Assembly (NCBI GenBank): GCA_033030425.1
Contig: JAUFSD010000002.1
Span: 3,286,001 to 3,350,000 of the forward strand
Direction of reading: 5' to 3'
Length of the DNA: 64,000 bases
DNA from: Verpa conica
Taxonomy: Eukaryota > Ascomycota > Pezizomycetes > Pezizales > Morchellaceae
Positions within the stretch are counted from its first letter, which is position 1, and every line of letters starts with the position of its first letter. Positions 13,008-24,126 of the stretch are shown here, one piece after another. The notes below the pieces were generated by a model, which worked only from the letters and a program-made list of their open reading frames with translations, did no database searches and was not told where the DNA came from. Made by a program: the position numbers and the translations under genes.

Positions 13008-13453
13008 TTTTCTTTCTTTTCGGTTTTTTTCTTTCCAGTTTTTTTTCTTTCCGTTGTTTTCTTTGGATCTTTGGCTCGTCCGGTGGTAGTTGGCTAGCGA
13101 GTTTGAATTGTAGATGGCCGGGGAGAATAAGCTTCTTTATATTAGTATTTAAAGCGATCGTAACGGTGATCGACGGTCACCACGATGCCCACCAGATACC
13201 CGTGCGGCTGGTGGGAGGCTGCGGTTGGTGTTACAGGGCTGTATCTAAGACCTTCTGCAATAGGCAATGCAGGATCTGAGATTCATGCGAAACGTCGAAT
13301 GTTGTACAAGGCCACCCATTTTACAACCTCTTGTAGAAGAAGGCTATGCTTATGTCCCTCCTCGAAGTCCAACACAGCTGAAAACTCGTACGCGGTTAGG
13401 ATGATGGATTTTATTTGTGTAAAACTCTTCATACGTGTCCGTCAAAGCCACCC

Positions 13454-13875
13454 TCAGATGTATCTGAACATGTTGCTCCTCACAGCCCTCTTGATAGACG
13501 CGGGTTTCCCGTCCTCGGTCTCCACGCCGCTGGCTCCACCTTCCCCGGATATATCCTCCAATCTCCTCCTCAACTCCTCATCCGCTTCGGCAGAGGTCAT
13601 TTGTCTGGGGGAAGTCGACCGTGCGTCCCCAGTCTCGACAGAAGCTTTGGGCTGTGTCAGCAATCTATTAGCAAGGGTACGCGTAGACTATGTAATTCCT
13701 CGCACTGGAGCAGATCAGCACCTACCTCGACTTTCAGCTCTCTCGAGACGTCCGGTGAGGCCCTCGGCTGCTGCTCCGCTGTTGCGTATACGGCGTGGGG
13801 GGAGAACGCTCGGGCATGGGAAAGTCTTGCGGATTGGACGTACCTCCGCGTAATTAGGCGAAGAGACGCGGTCAT
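13454..13875 (-). CDS. small mitochondrial protein, two exons (function unknown)
   Basis: Built from two exons, 13875-13726 and 13651-13454, around a 74-nt GT-AG intron (phase 0), giving 115 aa. The N-terminus starts MTASLRLITRRYVQSARLSH, rich in Arg and Ser with no acidic residue, a typical mitochondrial presequence. The second exon holds the conserved-looking block ADEELRRRLEDISGEGG and ends KRAVRSNMFRYI, an ending I associate with a conserved short fungal family without assigned function. The frame upstream of the chosen Met stays open, but the chosen start gives the best presequence. A longer open frame on the opposite strand (13185-13853) has no features and is treated as antisense shadow. 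Confidence 0.65.
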
Positions 13876-14400
13876 CGGGTAAACAAAGCTCTGTGTTTTG
13901 CCAGTAATGAAGAGAAGGCTGCAAATCAAAGAGTGATGCTGTATGTCATGGGATTTTACTGCTACCGGTTTGATTTGGAGATATTGTTGGAAGTTGCTTA
14001 AATTATAACCCTAGGGAGCTCTACGTCATGATCATCAGAACCCTAACCCTTGGATGAGCAGACTCGAGGGTGCCTAGTTTGGTGGTACACTTGGGGCCTA
14101 TTGCCGCCCCTAATTGGATTTACACCTCCCATTAAGAGTTGGTAGTTGGGTTAGCTATATATCTCGTGGGTTGAGTTTTAATTTCTCTGGTTGATGGCTC
14201 TTTTGGCTGTGTATGGGCATTGCAGATGGCAGCTGTCACTTTTAAATCCTATGCCCTTGGTTGATTACTATGGTAATTTAATACTTTCATAGAGGTTGAC
14301 TCGCTCGCTGCTAAATGTTCCTCTCCGAGCCAATAGTAACCAATACTGAAAAAATAAACACAACTATCCCCCAAATCCCCGTAGTCTTTGAATATATTCT
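13876..14400. other. intergenic spacer
   Basis: Nothing recognised beyond two telomere-like units (CCCTAACCCT near 14040), too few to mean a telomere. Confidence 0.5.
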
Positions 14401-15403
14401 CTAAGGATCCTGATATACCGGTCCACCTATTTTTGGGTCAGATAGAATACACAATAGGAGGGAACTACACATACCTGGAGGAGTGTACGGGTTTGTGGCC
14501 GAGATGTCACGATATTCCAACAAAATCTATACCTGGTCAGTGTTTCTCTACTAGGACATAAAGGGCTAATAGAGATCTCACCCCAGGATCATCTAATGGA
14601 TAGGCCCCTGGGAAAGCGACGCCCGTAGGATTTGCCGACCCGCCTCCCGTAACTGTAATCTGGTGACATCCTGGATAGAACTGGGCGAGACCAGATTTCG
14701 AAGCACGCTGCAGCCCCAGAATCTCGTGCCGTAAGATATACTCTCCAGAGGAGATACTTTTAGGGATCGTTACAGCCCAAGTGCTAAAAACCGTTAGTAT
14801 ATTGGCGGGTCTCATGCAGGCTTCTAATTAATAATATACCTGTTCTGTGTATACAATCTCTTTGATGCCCAAGGCACCTCGTATGATGCATCATAGCCTT
14901 CTTGGTGGATCTTGAACCAGATGTTTCCTGTATCACCTTTGAACTCGGAGCATTTACCGGGGCATTTTGCCATGTAGGTCATGATAGGCCCCTAAAGGTG
15001 ATTAGTAGCTGCTCGTTTGAGTATAGCATTAGGGGACAAACAGGATGATCGCTCTCCCAACTCGACCATAGGAACGTAACCTCACTCCCGGCTGCTATGG
15101 GTGTTGTAAGGTTGGATGGTATATTGCCCCCGGTGTTGCAAGTAATGTTTGGTCCCTTTCTCGAGTAAGTACAAGTACCTAAGTGTGAGTAAGAATGGGA
15201 TTTCTCACAGTATAATAGCCGTCTGTAACAGGGCCGTTGTCGTTGAACTTGCGGGTGATCTTCTCAATGTGTTTCTGTGGATCTTTGTAGGGATTCCAAG
15301 CCTCGATATAGTCGCTGCCGACTTTGATCTGCTGTACAAAACCGTGTGCTGCAGCAAGTCCTATGAAGGAGCTTGTTGCTAAGAGTACGATTGGCAGATG
15401 CAT
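14401..15403 (-). CDS. AA9 lytic polysaccharide monooxygenase, six exons
   Basis: Secreted copper enzyme that oxidatively cleaves cellulose or related glucans. Exons: 15403-15209, 15155-15042, 14991-14840, 14783-14582, 14526-14475, 14426-14401; 246 aa, all GT-AG and in frame. A 19-residue signal peptide ends ...AAA and exposes the mandatory N-terminal His (HGFVQQ) of the copper histidine brace. The second His lies in SDHPGPIMTYMAKC and the axial Tyr and nearby Gln lie in LAQFYPGCHQITVTGGG. IRHEI-type strand (ILRHEILGLQ) and the C-terminal ATNPYTPPGGPVYQ are typical of the family. Length is normal for a single-domain AA9; no cellulose-binding module. A second AA9 lies 2.7 kb upstream on the same strand. 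Confidence 0.93.
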
Positions 15404-16375
15404 CCTGGTAGTGTAAGGAGTTTACTACTATCTTCTCAGCATCTAAGGTTTTAAACAGCGGAAAGACTAGACTTTTTATATTCTTTATGGGCTTTCTAAT
15501 TGGGTTTATTAATTCCCTCAGTCTTTTTTTCTTTTCAATTTACCAGATTATATTTCTGAATGACCGACTGGTGAACGAACTACAGGCAGTGTCAATACCC
15601 CTACAAACAAACTATATATTGCGCAAAATATCAAAACAGTCGATTCGAGTAGTTCAACCGGCCAAACCCTCCGAGGTGTCGTCGGAATAAAAATAAATAC
15701 TCCGGGTTACATATGCAGGCAGTTTATTACCGCAATCAAGCCAACTATATACATCGGAGATATTTGTGTTTTAAATATAAACCCTAATTCTAAATGATTT
15801 TCAGGGAGGACAACAACTGCCGCAGGGGGGAGAGGGGGGCTTTTTGGCATAAAAGACTCGGCTTAAACCTGAGCGATAGTATAGAGTACTCTTCAACGTT
15901 GGTGCATGATCTGCAAGTACCACAGCGTTCGGTATAATATGGACCGCTTCGGTTGAAACATGCATATGGTCCCGTGAAGCTTGATCATTAAATAAACCCC
16001 GCATATAATGTTTGGAGTTATAGCTGTAGTGGTTCGGCGGTTCGATAGTGTGGATAGGGAATTTATAAGTGTGGTAGGGTTTTAGGGGTTCATCTGGAGA
16101 TAGACAAGTACTCAAGAGCGATGGTCCTCATTATTGGTAGGTAGTATAGGTAGAACCACGTATTACAGGTTAGGAGATGTAGGAAAACAGGCTGTGAGGG
16201 GACGAGTATAATATTGTTTGGGCAGAGTTGTGGTCAACTTTAAGCTCACCACACTCCATGCACTAGAGTTTAGGGAGAACTTCTATGGAATTATTTGATT
16301 TTCGGTCTTTCCAGGTGATATTTCTAACTATTACTTTAAGGAAATACCACAAGGACTCTATCTCTACAACACTTC
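15404..16375. other. intergenic spacer
   Basis: AT-rich spacer between the first AA9 gene and the membrane protein. A 104-codon open frame on the minus strand (15801-16115) has no recognisable features; I do not call it. Confidence 0.45.
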
Positions 16376-17347
16376 TCACCTAGCCAGTATTGGCTTATGC
16401 GCACTATCCTCCATACTCAGTCGATCCCCGTACATTGCGCGTGGATCCCCACCATCATCAGACAGGCTAACTTCTCTCATTACCGACGCCGGCACATGCT
16501 GTGTGTAATACGATTGTGTTCCATCGTCGTTCTCCTCGACATGGAAAGTGCGGATGCTATTCACCCGTCGATAGAGGATCCAAGAAAGAACAGCGGTCGC
16601 CACAAATAAAAATCTAGTGATATCAATGTCAGTTTCTGCTCACCCCCCAAGTTTCCTATAAATTCTGGAGCTCAAACGTAGACCTACATCGAAATAATAG
16701 CCAACGCCCAAACAGCCTTCATTGTCATACAGGTACCTTCGACCCTGCCAACCCACTGAAAATAGTCCCCGAGCTTGTCCTTTATTGCTGCTTGTGTCTC
16801 CCCCAACGCATCAAGTCCATTCACAGATCCGAACCCACTGACCCCCGAGATCTTCTTAAACTTGTCCTTCGCATCGGATATGTATTTATGAACACCGTCT
16901 GGTTCGCCTTCAATAGAGTAATAAACGTCGCCGAGAGTCTCTATGTGCTCGTTGAGATCCCCAACAGCAGCGCAGTTAAGATTTGTAAGCGGCCGCCCGA
17001 TAAGTACCGCTGTAGTAACTAAAAGCACCGTGATTATGGCGTCGAGGATGGCGACTGCGACGTAGGGGATGGCACCGCAGATGTGCCATAGCAGTGCAGC
17101 CACTGCATAGGCTGCTGCTATCACTGACTATGTGATGTGTTAGTATAATTAAGAATCTCTGAGGCTGGGAGCTATCTCTTACCACTGCCAAAGCTAGGCC
17201 TACCGGAGCAGGCTGTTCTGGAGCATCTAGACGGTTGATCTCAGCCGCAAGAACAGCGCAAAATCCCACGATACCAGCCAGACACAGAAACTGGAATATC
17301 CGAATCACTGTGAAGCCATAACCGAAACGACCGCGCCGGATAGCCAT
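16376..17347 (-). CDS. MARVEL-like four-pass membrane protein, three exons
   Basis: Exons 17347-17183, 17127-16688, 16613-16376; 280 aa, GT-AG junctions in frame. Starts MAIRRGRFGYGFTVIR, followed by a helix FLCLAGIVGFCAVLAAE, a second (VIAAAYAVAALLWHICGAIP), a third (AILDAIITVLLVTTAVLIG), then a roughly 90-residue extracytoplasmic loop with NCAAV, and a fourth helix (VWALAIISIFLFVATAVLSW) that is only restored by the second splice. The C-terminal 55 residues are hydrophilic and probably cytosolic. This topology and the RxGRxxYxF-like start fit fungal MARVEL-domain proteins of plasma membrane or eisosome surroundings. Exact role unknown. Confidence 0.8.
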
Positions 17348-18112
17348 GTTCTATGGAGTGTGGTGTGAATGTCAGGAGGATGTAAGAGAGGATTATTCGC
17401 TTTGGTTGCCACTAAAAGGAGTGTGGGGATTAAGGGGGGGGGGGGCTCGTGTATTGATTAGAGACGAAAAACAAGGGGATTCCCTGGGATTTATAAGTCG
17501 AAATCATCGCATACTATGTATTCAGAGCCTAGGGGGAGCAGTTGTTTAATGAGGCTCGCAATTCATGTTCTTCAGCACCCCTGAGCGCCTATCGTGATGA
17601 TCCTGTCGCCCGTTGAAATGTTGCTTGCTCTGAGTGGCCGATGACATGAGCCAAGCAACGCTGATCCCGCGCGACTGCATAGAAATAGCTGAGACGTAAC
17701 AGGCTCTGGGTGCATACAGCCAATTATAGGTCAAGAGGTGCCAGCAGAACCTTTCGCTTTGGGCAGTACCAGCACCGCATGGTGGCTTTGGAGGGGAACA
17801 AATTGGGATGATGGCTTTGGAGGGGCTGACTTGCGGTTGCCGGCGAAAGGGGCAATGTATCGTCTACTCTGGCTGGGCGGGTATTGAGTTCGAGGAGCTT
17901 TTGGTCTCTTCTATTCATATCGGGTCGGGACTTCTAGGCTCACGATTGATCACTCGTGTCAAGTAATTGGGAGATATTCACTGTAGTATGTGTGTGATTT
18001 TTTTATGTAAATACAGCTATAGTATAAGCGCATCAACATTCCCTGTCACTTTGAAAAACCCCCATCTTATGTGATGCATCGTAGCCTTATGTAAGAGCTA
18101 AGGCGGGGCTGA
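17348..18112. other. intergenic spacer
   Basis: Holds a G11 run near 17437 and no supportable gene. Confidence 0.5.
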
Positions 18113-19404
18113 TCAAGGCCAAACTGTTGTACCAAGAGAACTACCGTTAGCAAATGTCACATTCCAAAGACCTTGAAAGAATGACTTACCGGCAGGGCCA
18201 GGGATTGGGTATGCTGCCGTTCCTGTGGTATAGATATCATAAACAATACCTAGGTTTCAATGGCTTAGCAGGCTATCTTCTGGGAAAGGAAGGAACCAAA
18301 TGCTTCATAAACTTACCTGGGGTGCTTGCGGTGTAGGCTCCCGGAAAGCTAACAAAGCTGGTTGGGAAAGCAGTTCCCGAACCACTGACAGTTACTTGAA
18401 AACAGCTAGGGTAGAACTGTGCACCAGGGCTGTTAAAATTGTAAGGTTAGCTATATAGCTTCTTGTATGTTCGACTCGGTGATGTATTTACTATGCATAG
18501 GCTGTACCAAGTATTAGAATATCGCTCTAAATAATTCAATTAACTTGGAGTTAAGGACTTACCACTGTGTAGAGCGATGATCTCATGGCGGACAATGTAG
18601 TTACCTGGCTGAAGGTTGCTGGGAATCGTAAAAGTGTAGGGAACGTTTGTCTCAAGAGGAGTCTGCTATAGTTAGACGATCTCGGCCTTACTCTAGGGAA
18701 AGATATTACTTACAGAACCCCAAGTAGTCCCAGACTTTCCGGTATGGGCAACCTTGAACCAGACAGCTCTAAAATAATATTAATAACGGATAAACGGTTT
18801 ACTTGATAAAGGATAAGGGTATTTCTCACGCAGTTCCTGGCATATAGTTAGTGCAGCTTGAGGGACATTTAGCCATATAGGTCAAGACCGGACCCTGAGA
18901 AGTGGTTAGTTGATATTTCAATGTAGTTGCTGGAGCTATAAACCTTATGGGAGTCAGGCCTACAGGGGGAAAATCATGTTAGTATATAAATCCCGGAAGT
19001 ACACGCCTAGGATATTTAATCAACAATACCATTGAGTCCACTGCAGCGAGACTGTAGATCCCGGGGCAACAGGTGCCGTTAGAGCAGCCGGCGACGAGCC
19101 AATGACACCACCAGCAGTATATCCACCGCACTGGAGATCAATCAAAGTCAGATCTTCAACGGGGCCGTTTCCACTGATCGGTCTGAAGATCCTTGAAGGA
19201 ACTGGGCTGTAGTATGGATCACTGTATGGGAGATATCCAGAGTATGTGACTCCGTCTATGGTATTGTTAGAAGATGTATATATATATATTCAATAGTAGT
19301 AGATTTATCGTACTGATGATGGCCTGGTTGACGTAGCCATGCCCTTCGACAAGACTAGCAGTAAATGCTACAAGAGCTGAGAAAGAGTAGAATAAAGACT
19401 TCAT
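18113..19404 (-). CDS. AA9 lytic polysaccharide monooxygenase, nine exons
   Basis: Second AA9 copper monooxygenase, clearly divergent from the one at 14.4 kb. Exons: 19404-19314, 19255-19030, 18959-18944, 18894-18830, 18768-18714, 18665 to about 18558, 18429-18317, 18249-18190, 18123-18113. Signal peptide of 21 residues ends LVEG, exposing the N-terminal His (HGYVNQ). Other hallmarks: [35 protein letters not shown] with the second His, [28 protein letters not shown] with the axial Tyr, and the classical ending YPIPGPAVWP. Micro-exon of 16 nt is required. The donor of exon 6 is odd: the strong gtaagt sites after the codons for ALHS do not keep frame, and only a weak donor (gtcctt) at about 18557 joins in frame to the next exon. 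Either that weak site is used or a small indel exists. Confidence 0.88.
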
Positions 19405-21179
19405 TCTGTTTGATTCTAGTGGGATTGATCTGCAATGGGGTAACTTTGAGGGAAGAAATGATGGAATTTATAGTAGTTTATATCTTAAATGGGGGTAGTT
19501 TGTCGGCCCTCTGCATGGGGTATCCATAAGTTAGATTAAATTGACGGCAGTTCACGCACTCTAACGCCGAAAAGACAAGTCTAGCAAACAAGCAGTCAAC
19601 CTCTTTTCGCTAGAGTAGTAGTATAATGATAAAACATTTTATAATAATGGTAATTAGCCGGCGAATAGTGGCTGGCTTGCACCTACATTGCTTGGAAACC
19701 TGAGGTGGGGTATTTCTTTCAACACAGGGGATATTTCAGGGTTATCCGAGAGCCCCGGGGGAGAACTGGGGGTATTATGGCAAGATCAGGTTTTGGGGAT
19801 GCACCAAACTCCGTCTCCGAGGTATATCACTGGAGTATAAGACAGCTCAATTATATATCGATTAATGATTTGGGCTTCAGCGCCTGCATATATACTGGTG
19901 GACCCTTGCCATTCAGTGGCCAGGGATTAATTGAGGGTACCACGTGACACTACATTTAAGCTTAACGGGGCCACAGGAAATCCATCCGAGGGAAATGAAC
20001 GTGATCTTCGGATGCAGTTCTCCACATTTTACTATGGGCTGCATGTAAGCGGAGCTGGTTCCCGAGGGCCGGGCCTGTCACAGCCAAAGGGCTGGGAATG
20101 TTTACAGGGGAAACTTGCACAAGTTTGGTTGTAAGGTGAAGCCCAGTACCTTTTAGGGGTGAAACAGCACTCAGCCTAAGCTTCAAATAAAGTTATCGGG
20201 GGTTTCTGTCTATTTGGTGAACCAACAATTGTGGGGTAAGCTTGGACTGTAAGCGGTCTGAAGCTTAGCCTTCTACCCGGAGGAAATCTTTTTGGTAGCT
20301 TTAATTTTAGATGGTATGGTTTTGTTCTCGGCATGTACTCTGTTCTGGATCCCTTCATGAGAGGCTAGATTAAAGAATATATCCTTGTGTGCTATCTGTA
20401 GTTTTGTTTTCCAGACACACCATCCGTGTCCTGAGAACCTATATTCATGGGATAACTCTCGGGGGTCTCCTTCGCAAGAGCAACTAATAAGACACTCGAG
20501 TCATAATGTGAATATTGTTAGAAATTAGGGTATCTGTCTCTACTACCTCATGTTTAGCTGAGTATCATGAGTTAGGGTTTTTATAAGGATTTGTTTTTTG
20601 TTTTCCTCAATAAATACATAAGCCAAAAGAGCTACGGTATGATTTTTATTAGCATTAGGGTAACCTAATCTAAGATTGTAGGTCCATACCCTTGTAAATA
20701 GAGGGGAAATGCTTCCACTATAACAGTTGGGCGGAGTTAACGGGGTACGCTGTGGGCTTGGCTACTGTAGTAACTGTCAGCTGCACTGTCATACTGATGT
20801 TGTTCTGAAGGTTGTAACATACCCTCAGCTCCCCAGCGGTTTCTCCGGGCCTGGCTTCATTTAGTTAATACCGAATAAAGCCCCCACAGATGTCGGTCTA
20901 TCGAAATGCCGAATTCGAAATTATAACTCTCTTAATTACCCCTGGGTTGATATACCTGTGGTCAGCAGATACATATTTAGTTGCATCGCCCGTATTATAT
21001 ATAAGGTTTATTATGGCGGGGTAGCGAGGCTTCACATGATTTCACCTGAATCTCCGGATTCTTATAGGCTTTTTGAAATAGGCTTTCATATTTCCTCGTA
21101 TTAAGGTCCACGACTCCCAAAATATACATGAATAAGACTTCTATAACTCAACAATCCAAGTAACGGCACTATTTTACAG
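19405..21179. other. gene-free stretch
   Basis: No gene recognised. Open frames at 19705-20360 on both strands are featureless. Confidence 0.5.
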
Positions 21180-22866
21180 TTATGACCCTGTATACTTGAC
21201 AACAAAGGCACCCCTCTCGATTGTGTTGATAACAATCCACCCGCTCTTGAACAGCGCATACGACGACCATGTTCCAACAAAGTCAAGCACACCATTCCTT
21301 GGCTGATTATCATCCTCGGGGTAAACTAGAGGGGGAAGTTAGCAACACTAATATCCTCTTCAGGCTAAGGTGGACCTACCATCAAAGAACCCGATCTCGG
21401 AAACACCTGCACCTGTAGGATCCGATGGAATGCTTGAGATATCTAAGATCCTTAGCCCCGCACCATAGTTTGACTGGTAAGCTTTTCCATTTGCAATGTA
21501 TTGGTTGTGGTCGATCGAGACCTGACCGGACTTGTAGTATCCAGTCTGCTTTGGTGCTGTAAGATTTCTGATATCCCAGATATATGTTACTGGGAATCCA
21601 TCTGCTGCAGGACCGACGCCGTCGTATTCGTCGTACTCATCATCCATGATAAGATATTCTTGGTTTTGGGTGTCGAGCACCCATCCTTGATGGGTGTAGC
21701 TAGCCCCGGTGTATCCAGTACGTGAAATAACCTTGGTGTTTTTCTTGTCTGTCACATCGTAACTTGTGGGTGTTAGTTGTAGAAATGACTATAGGCTTGA
21801 GGTGTGAGTGCTTACATTGTGAGAGTATCTTCGTTATAACCATAGCAGATATCTTTTCCTTTGTATCTTGTATCTGGTCCCTTGTACAGCAGACATTGGG
21901 CATCATGGACATAGCCATCCTGAGCAGCACAGCCGGGGCTCGTTGGGTTGGCAGGGTTCGTCAAGTCGATAAATATAAGACCAGAACGACAGGTACTAGT
22001 GCGCGGAGCAGCGCCGACCTTTTATGATTTAATCAGAATTAACCCAAATATATAGGGCTCATAGGATACTTACCGCTACCGCATATTTCAAGTCCTGGTT
22101 AACAACAATGTTGTGTGTCCTTCCAACAGGCAGACCGCGGAACAAACTTGTAAGGTCTGTGGAAGTACTGAAGGTCTTGGGCTTTTGCGCACTCGTGATG
22201 GTGAGTAGCTTACGCATATCAAAGATCTGAACGTAATGGTTTGTTGCTTCTGACCCAATGACGGCATAGCTATCGAGCACACGGATTTCTATATTAGAGA
22301 GTTAGTCAGGAATCGGCCTGTATAGATTGTGTAGGACATACCACGCCAGATTTCTGGTGTGCTTTGTTGGGGTAGTCTTCCTAGGTAGTCAAGTGTTCCA
22401 TTGGGTAATACTTCGGCGAACGCAGCACCATCGGCCTGAAAAAGTTAGCATTTATATATGATGGGGGAGCAGGAACCACTGTAAGGTAAAATACCTGTGC
22501 AATAATAATAAATTCACGGCCTTCCGGTGATGTCCAACCCCAACTGCTACTTCCTTCACCAGTGGTACTTCCTAACTCGGCATGAGATACGAAATATGCC
22601 AAGTCCACGTTCTTACACCTGAACTCTCCGGCTGCAATACCATCAACGCAAGGGCTGTACGTTGCGATCTTTGAATACCTAGAAGAGTTGTATGCGCCGG
22701 CTTCTCTTTGTATAGCAAAGGTATCTCTCTTCGTGCCCATGATTGTCATGTGCATTTCACCAGAGTCGTAGTTCGCCTGACGGGCTGGGTTCGCAATCTC
22801 TCGCCCGAGGGCAGAGTCGAGAGATGCTGCCAGAAGGACAGAGGTGGCTACAGAGAGAAACTTCAT
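21180..22866 (-). CDS. secreted choice-of-anchor B (LVIVD-type beta-propeller) protein, six exons
   Basis: Signal peptide MKFLSVATSVLLAASLDSALG, then a protein of about 460 aa assembled from six exons (approximate starts 22866, 22432, 22290, 22017, 21759, 21325; stop 21180-21182). Signatures of the choice-of-anchor B family, a bacterial and fungal extracellular beta-propeller family: SSSWGWTSPEGREF, EIRVLDSYAVIGSE, VGRTHNIVVNQ, GLIFIDLTNPANPTSPGC, DGYVHDAQCL, THQGWVLDTQ, YIWDIRNLTAPKQTG, SIDHNQYIANGKAYQSNYG, LRILDISS, and the terminal WIVINTIERGAFVVKY. Conserved His and Asp positions (HDAQC, DHNQY) are kept. No enzyme activity is established for the family; bacterial relatives are cell-surface anchored, fungal ones are secreted. 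Exon edges are approximate. Confidence 0.85.
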
Positions 22867-23735
22867 TCTGGGCTATAGTAATTATTGTTTTTGGGAAGAA
22901 CCGTAGCCGGTAGAAGAATCGTTGGGCTTGAAGAGCTTGGTGGCCGTGGAGCTGCTGGGTCCTAAAAGCTATGGGAGAAACATTGAATTTATATCTCTCG
23001 CCGAGGAATTATCGTGGGGAGCCGTCCTAACGTGAACACGATGATATTGATTTCGTGATCTCAGTCCTGCTGATGAGGACAATCGTAATCCACCAAGGTA
23101 GCATGGCATCTACGCGATGTAGTAGGTGGTTGGTTTGTGGTTGGGAGTTTGATTCCACGCATTCCAGAGGGGGAGATGTTGTGATTTCCCTGTAACTGTA
23201 GATCGCTTCCGGAAAGTTTAACTGTTTCAGCTGCATGCAATTGTCAACGGCCGGCCCCGTTCTTTTTTAACGGAAGGAAGTTATCGTTACCATGGTACGA
23301 AATGCCGAGTCTAGCTGTAAACATCAATACGGCCAGGCCAAGCCAGCAGTTTTTCTCCGGATGTTTCTCTTCAGGTCTGCCCTTATCTCGAGAGGAGATC
23401 GTCGGGGGGAGGATTTCTGATATGCTACCCAGATCTTGTGGGAGGATATGATTATTCCGTCTCTAGCCGTGCTCTTTGTCTCGATAATCTCCGTGAATTA
23501 AGGACACAGTGTTTGTTTCCTCTTAGATGTCAACCTTGCAGAACTACCAGGGCTCGGATGTGGCCGAGGGGTACACGAATAGAAGCTTAATTTAAGCTTG
23601 AATCGATTGATGGCCAGCCAGGTACGTATGCATGGGGTGTGGTGGAGTGGGTGGAGTGCATAGCCGGTGATCCCACCGAGGTACGCAGTGCATGTGCGAC
23701 AAGATGGATTTCGAGCAAGACACCAGTAAAGATGT
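22867..23735. other. intergenic spacer
   Basis: Promoter-side spacer of the choice-of-anchor B gene; no gene seen. Confidence 0.5.
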
Positions 23736-23776
23736 CATATGTACGGGGGCGTGTATAGACCAGTTCGCACTTTCAA
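23736..23776 (-). repeat. left member of inverted repeat flanking the transposon island
   Basis: 41 bp that match the inverse of 37912-37952 at 40 of 41 positions; weaker similarity continues on both sides, with gaps (CCATCTTG outside, TTGGTGGTTG inside). Together the pair brackets the island of nested elements. Confidence 0.75.
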
Positions 23777-24126
23777 TTTTTCTCAGCTCCAACAACCAAA
23801 TATACTGCAAAACCCTATAAATTGAGAATAAATACATAGGAGTATAGCTTTAGTGAATTAAAATAAATTAAATAAGAATAAAGTTTAAAAAAGGATGTCT
23901 TGGCAATGTCTTGGCACAAAAAAGGCAATAAATATTAAATAGTTTTCAAGGGTAGAAACATAAATATCAGCATACTAAAATTTATATCCAGAGAGTGTTG
24001 TGACCCATTCCATTACGGGTTTGGAGGCAAATTTTGACCAAAAAACACATTTCGGCCAGGACTGTTTTCTGGCCAGAAGACGGTTGGAGCGGTTCTCCAC
24101 TGGGAGATGTTTTATTTCTACACTAC

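Noticed and set aside
13185..13853. 222-codon plus-strand frame
   Set aside because: Antisense to the two-exon mitochondrial protein, no domain, composition not protein-like.
14039..14051. Telomere-like CCCTAACCCT (also TAGGGTTAGGG near 58875)
   Set aside because: Only one or two units, surrounded by ordinary sequence; not a telomere or telomere scar I can defend.
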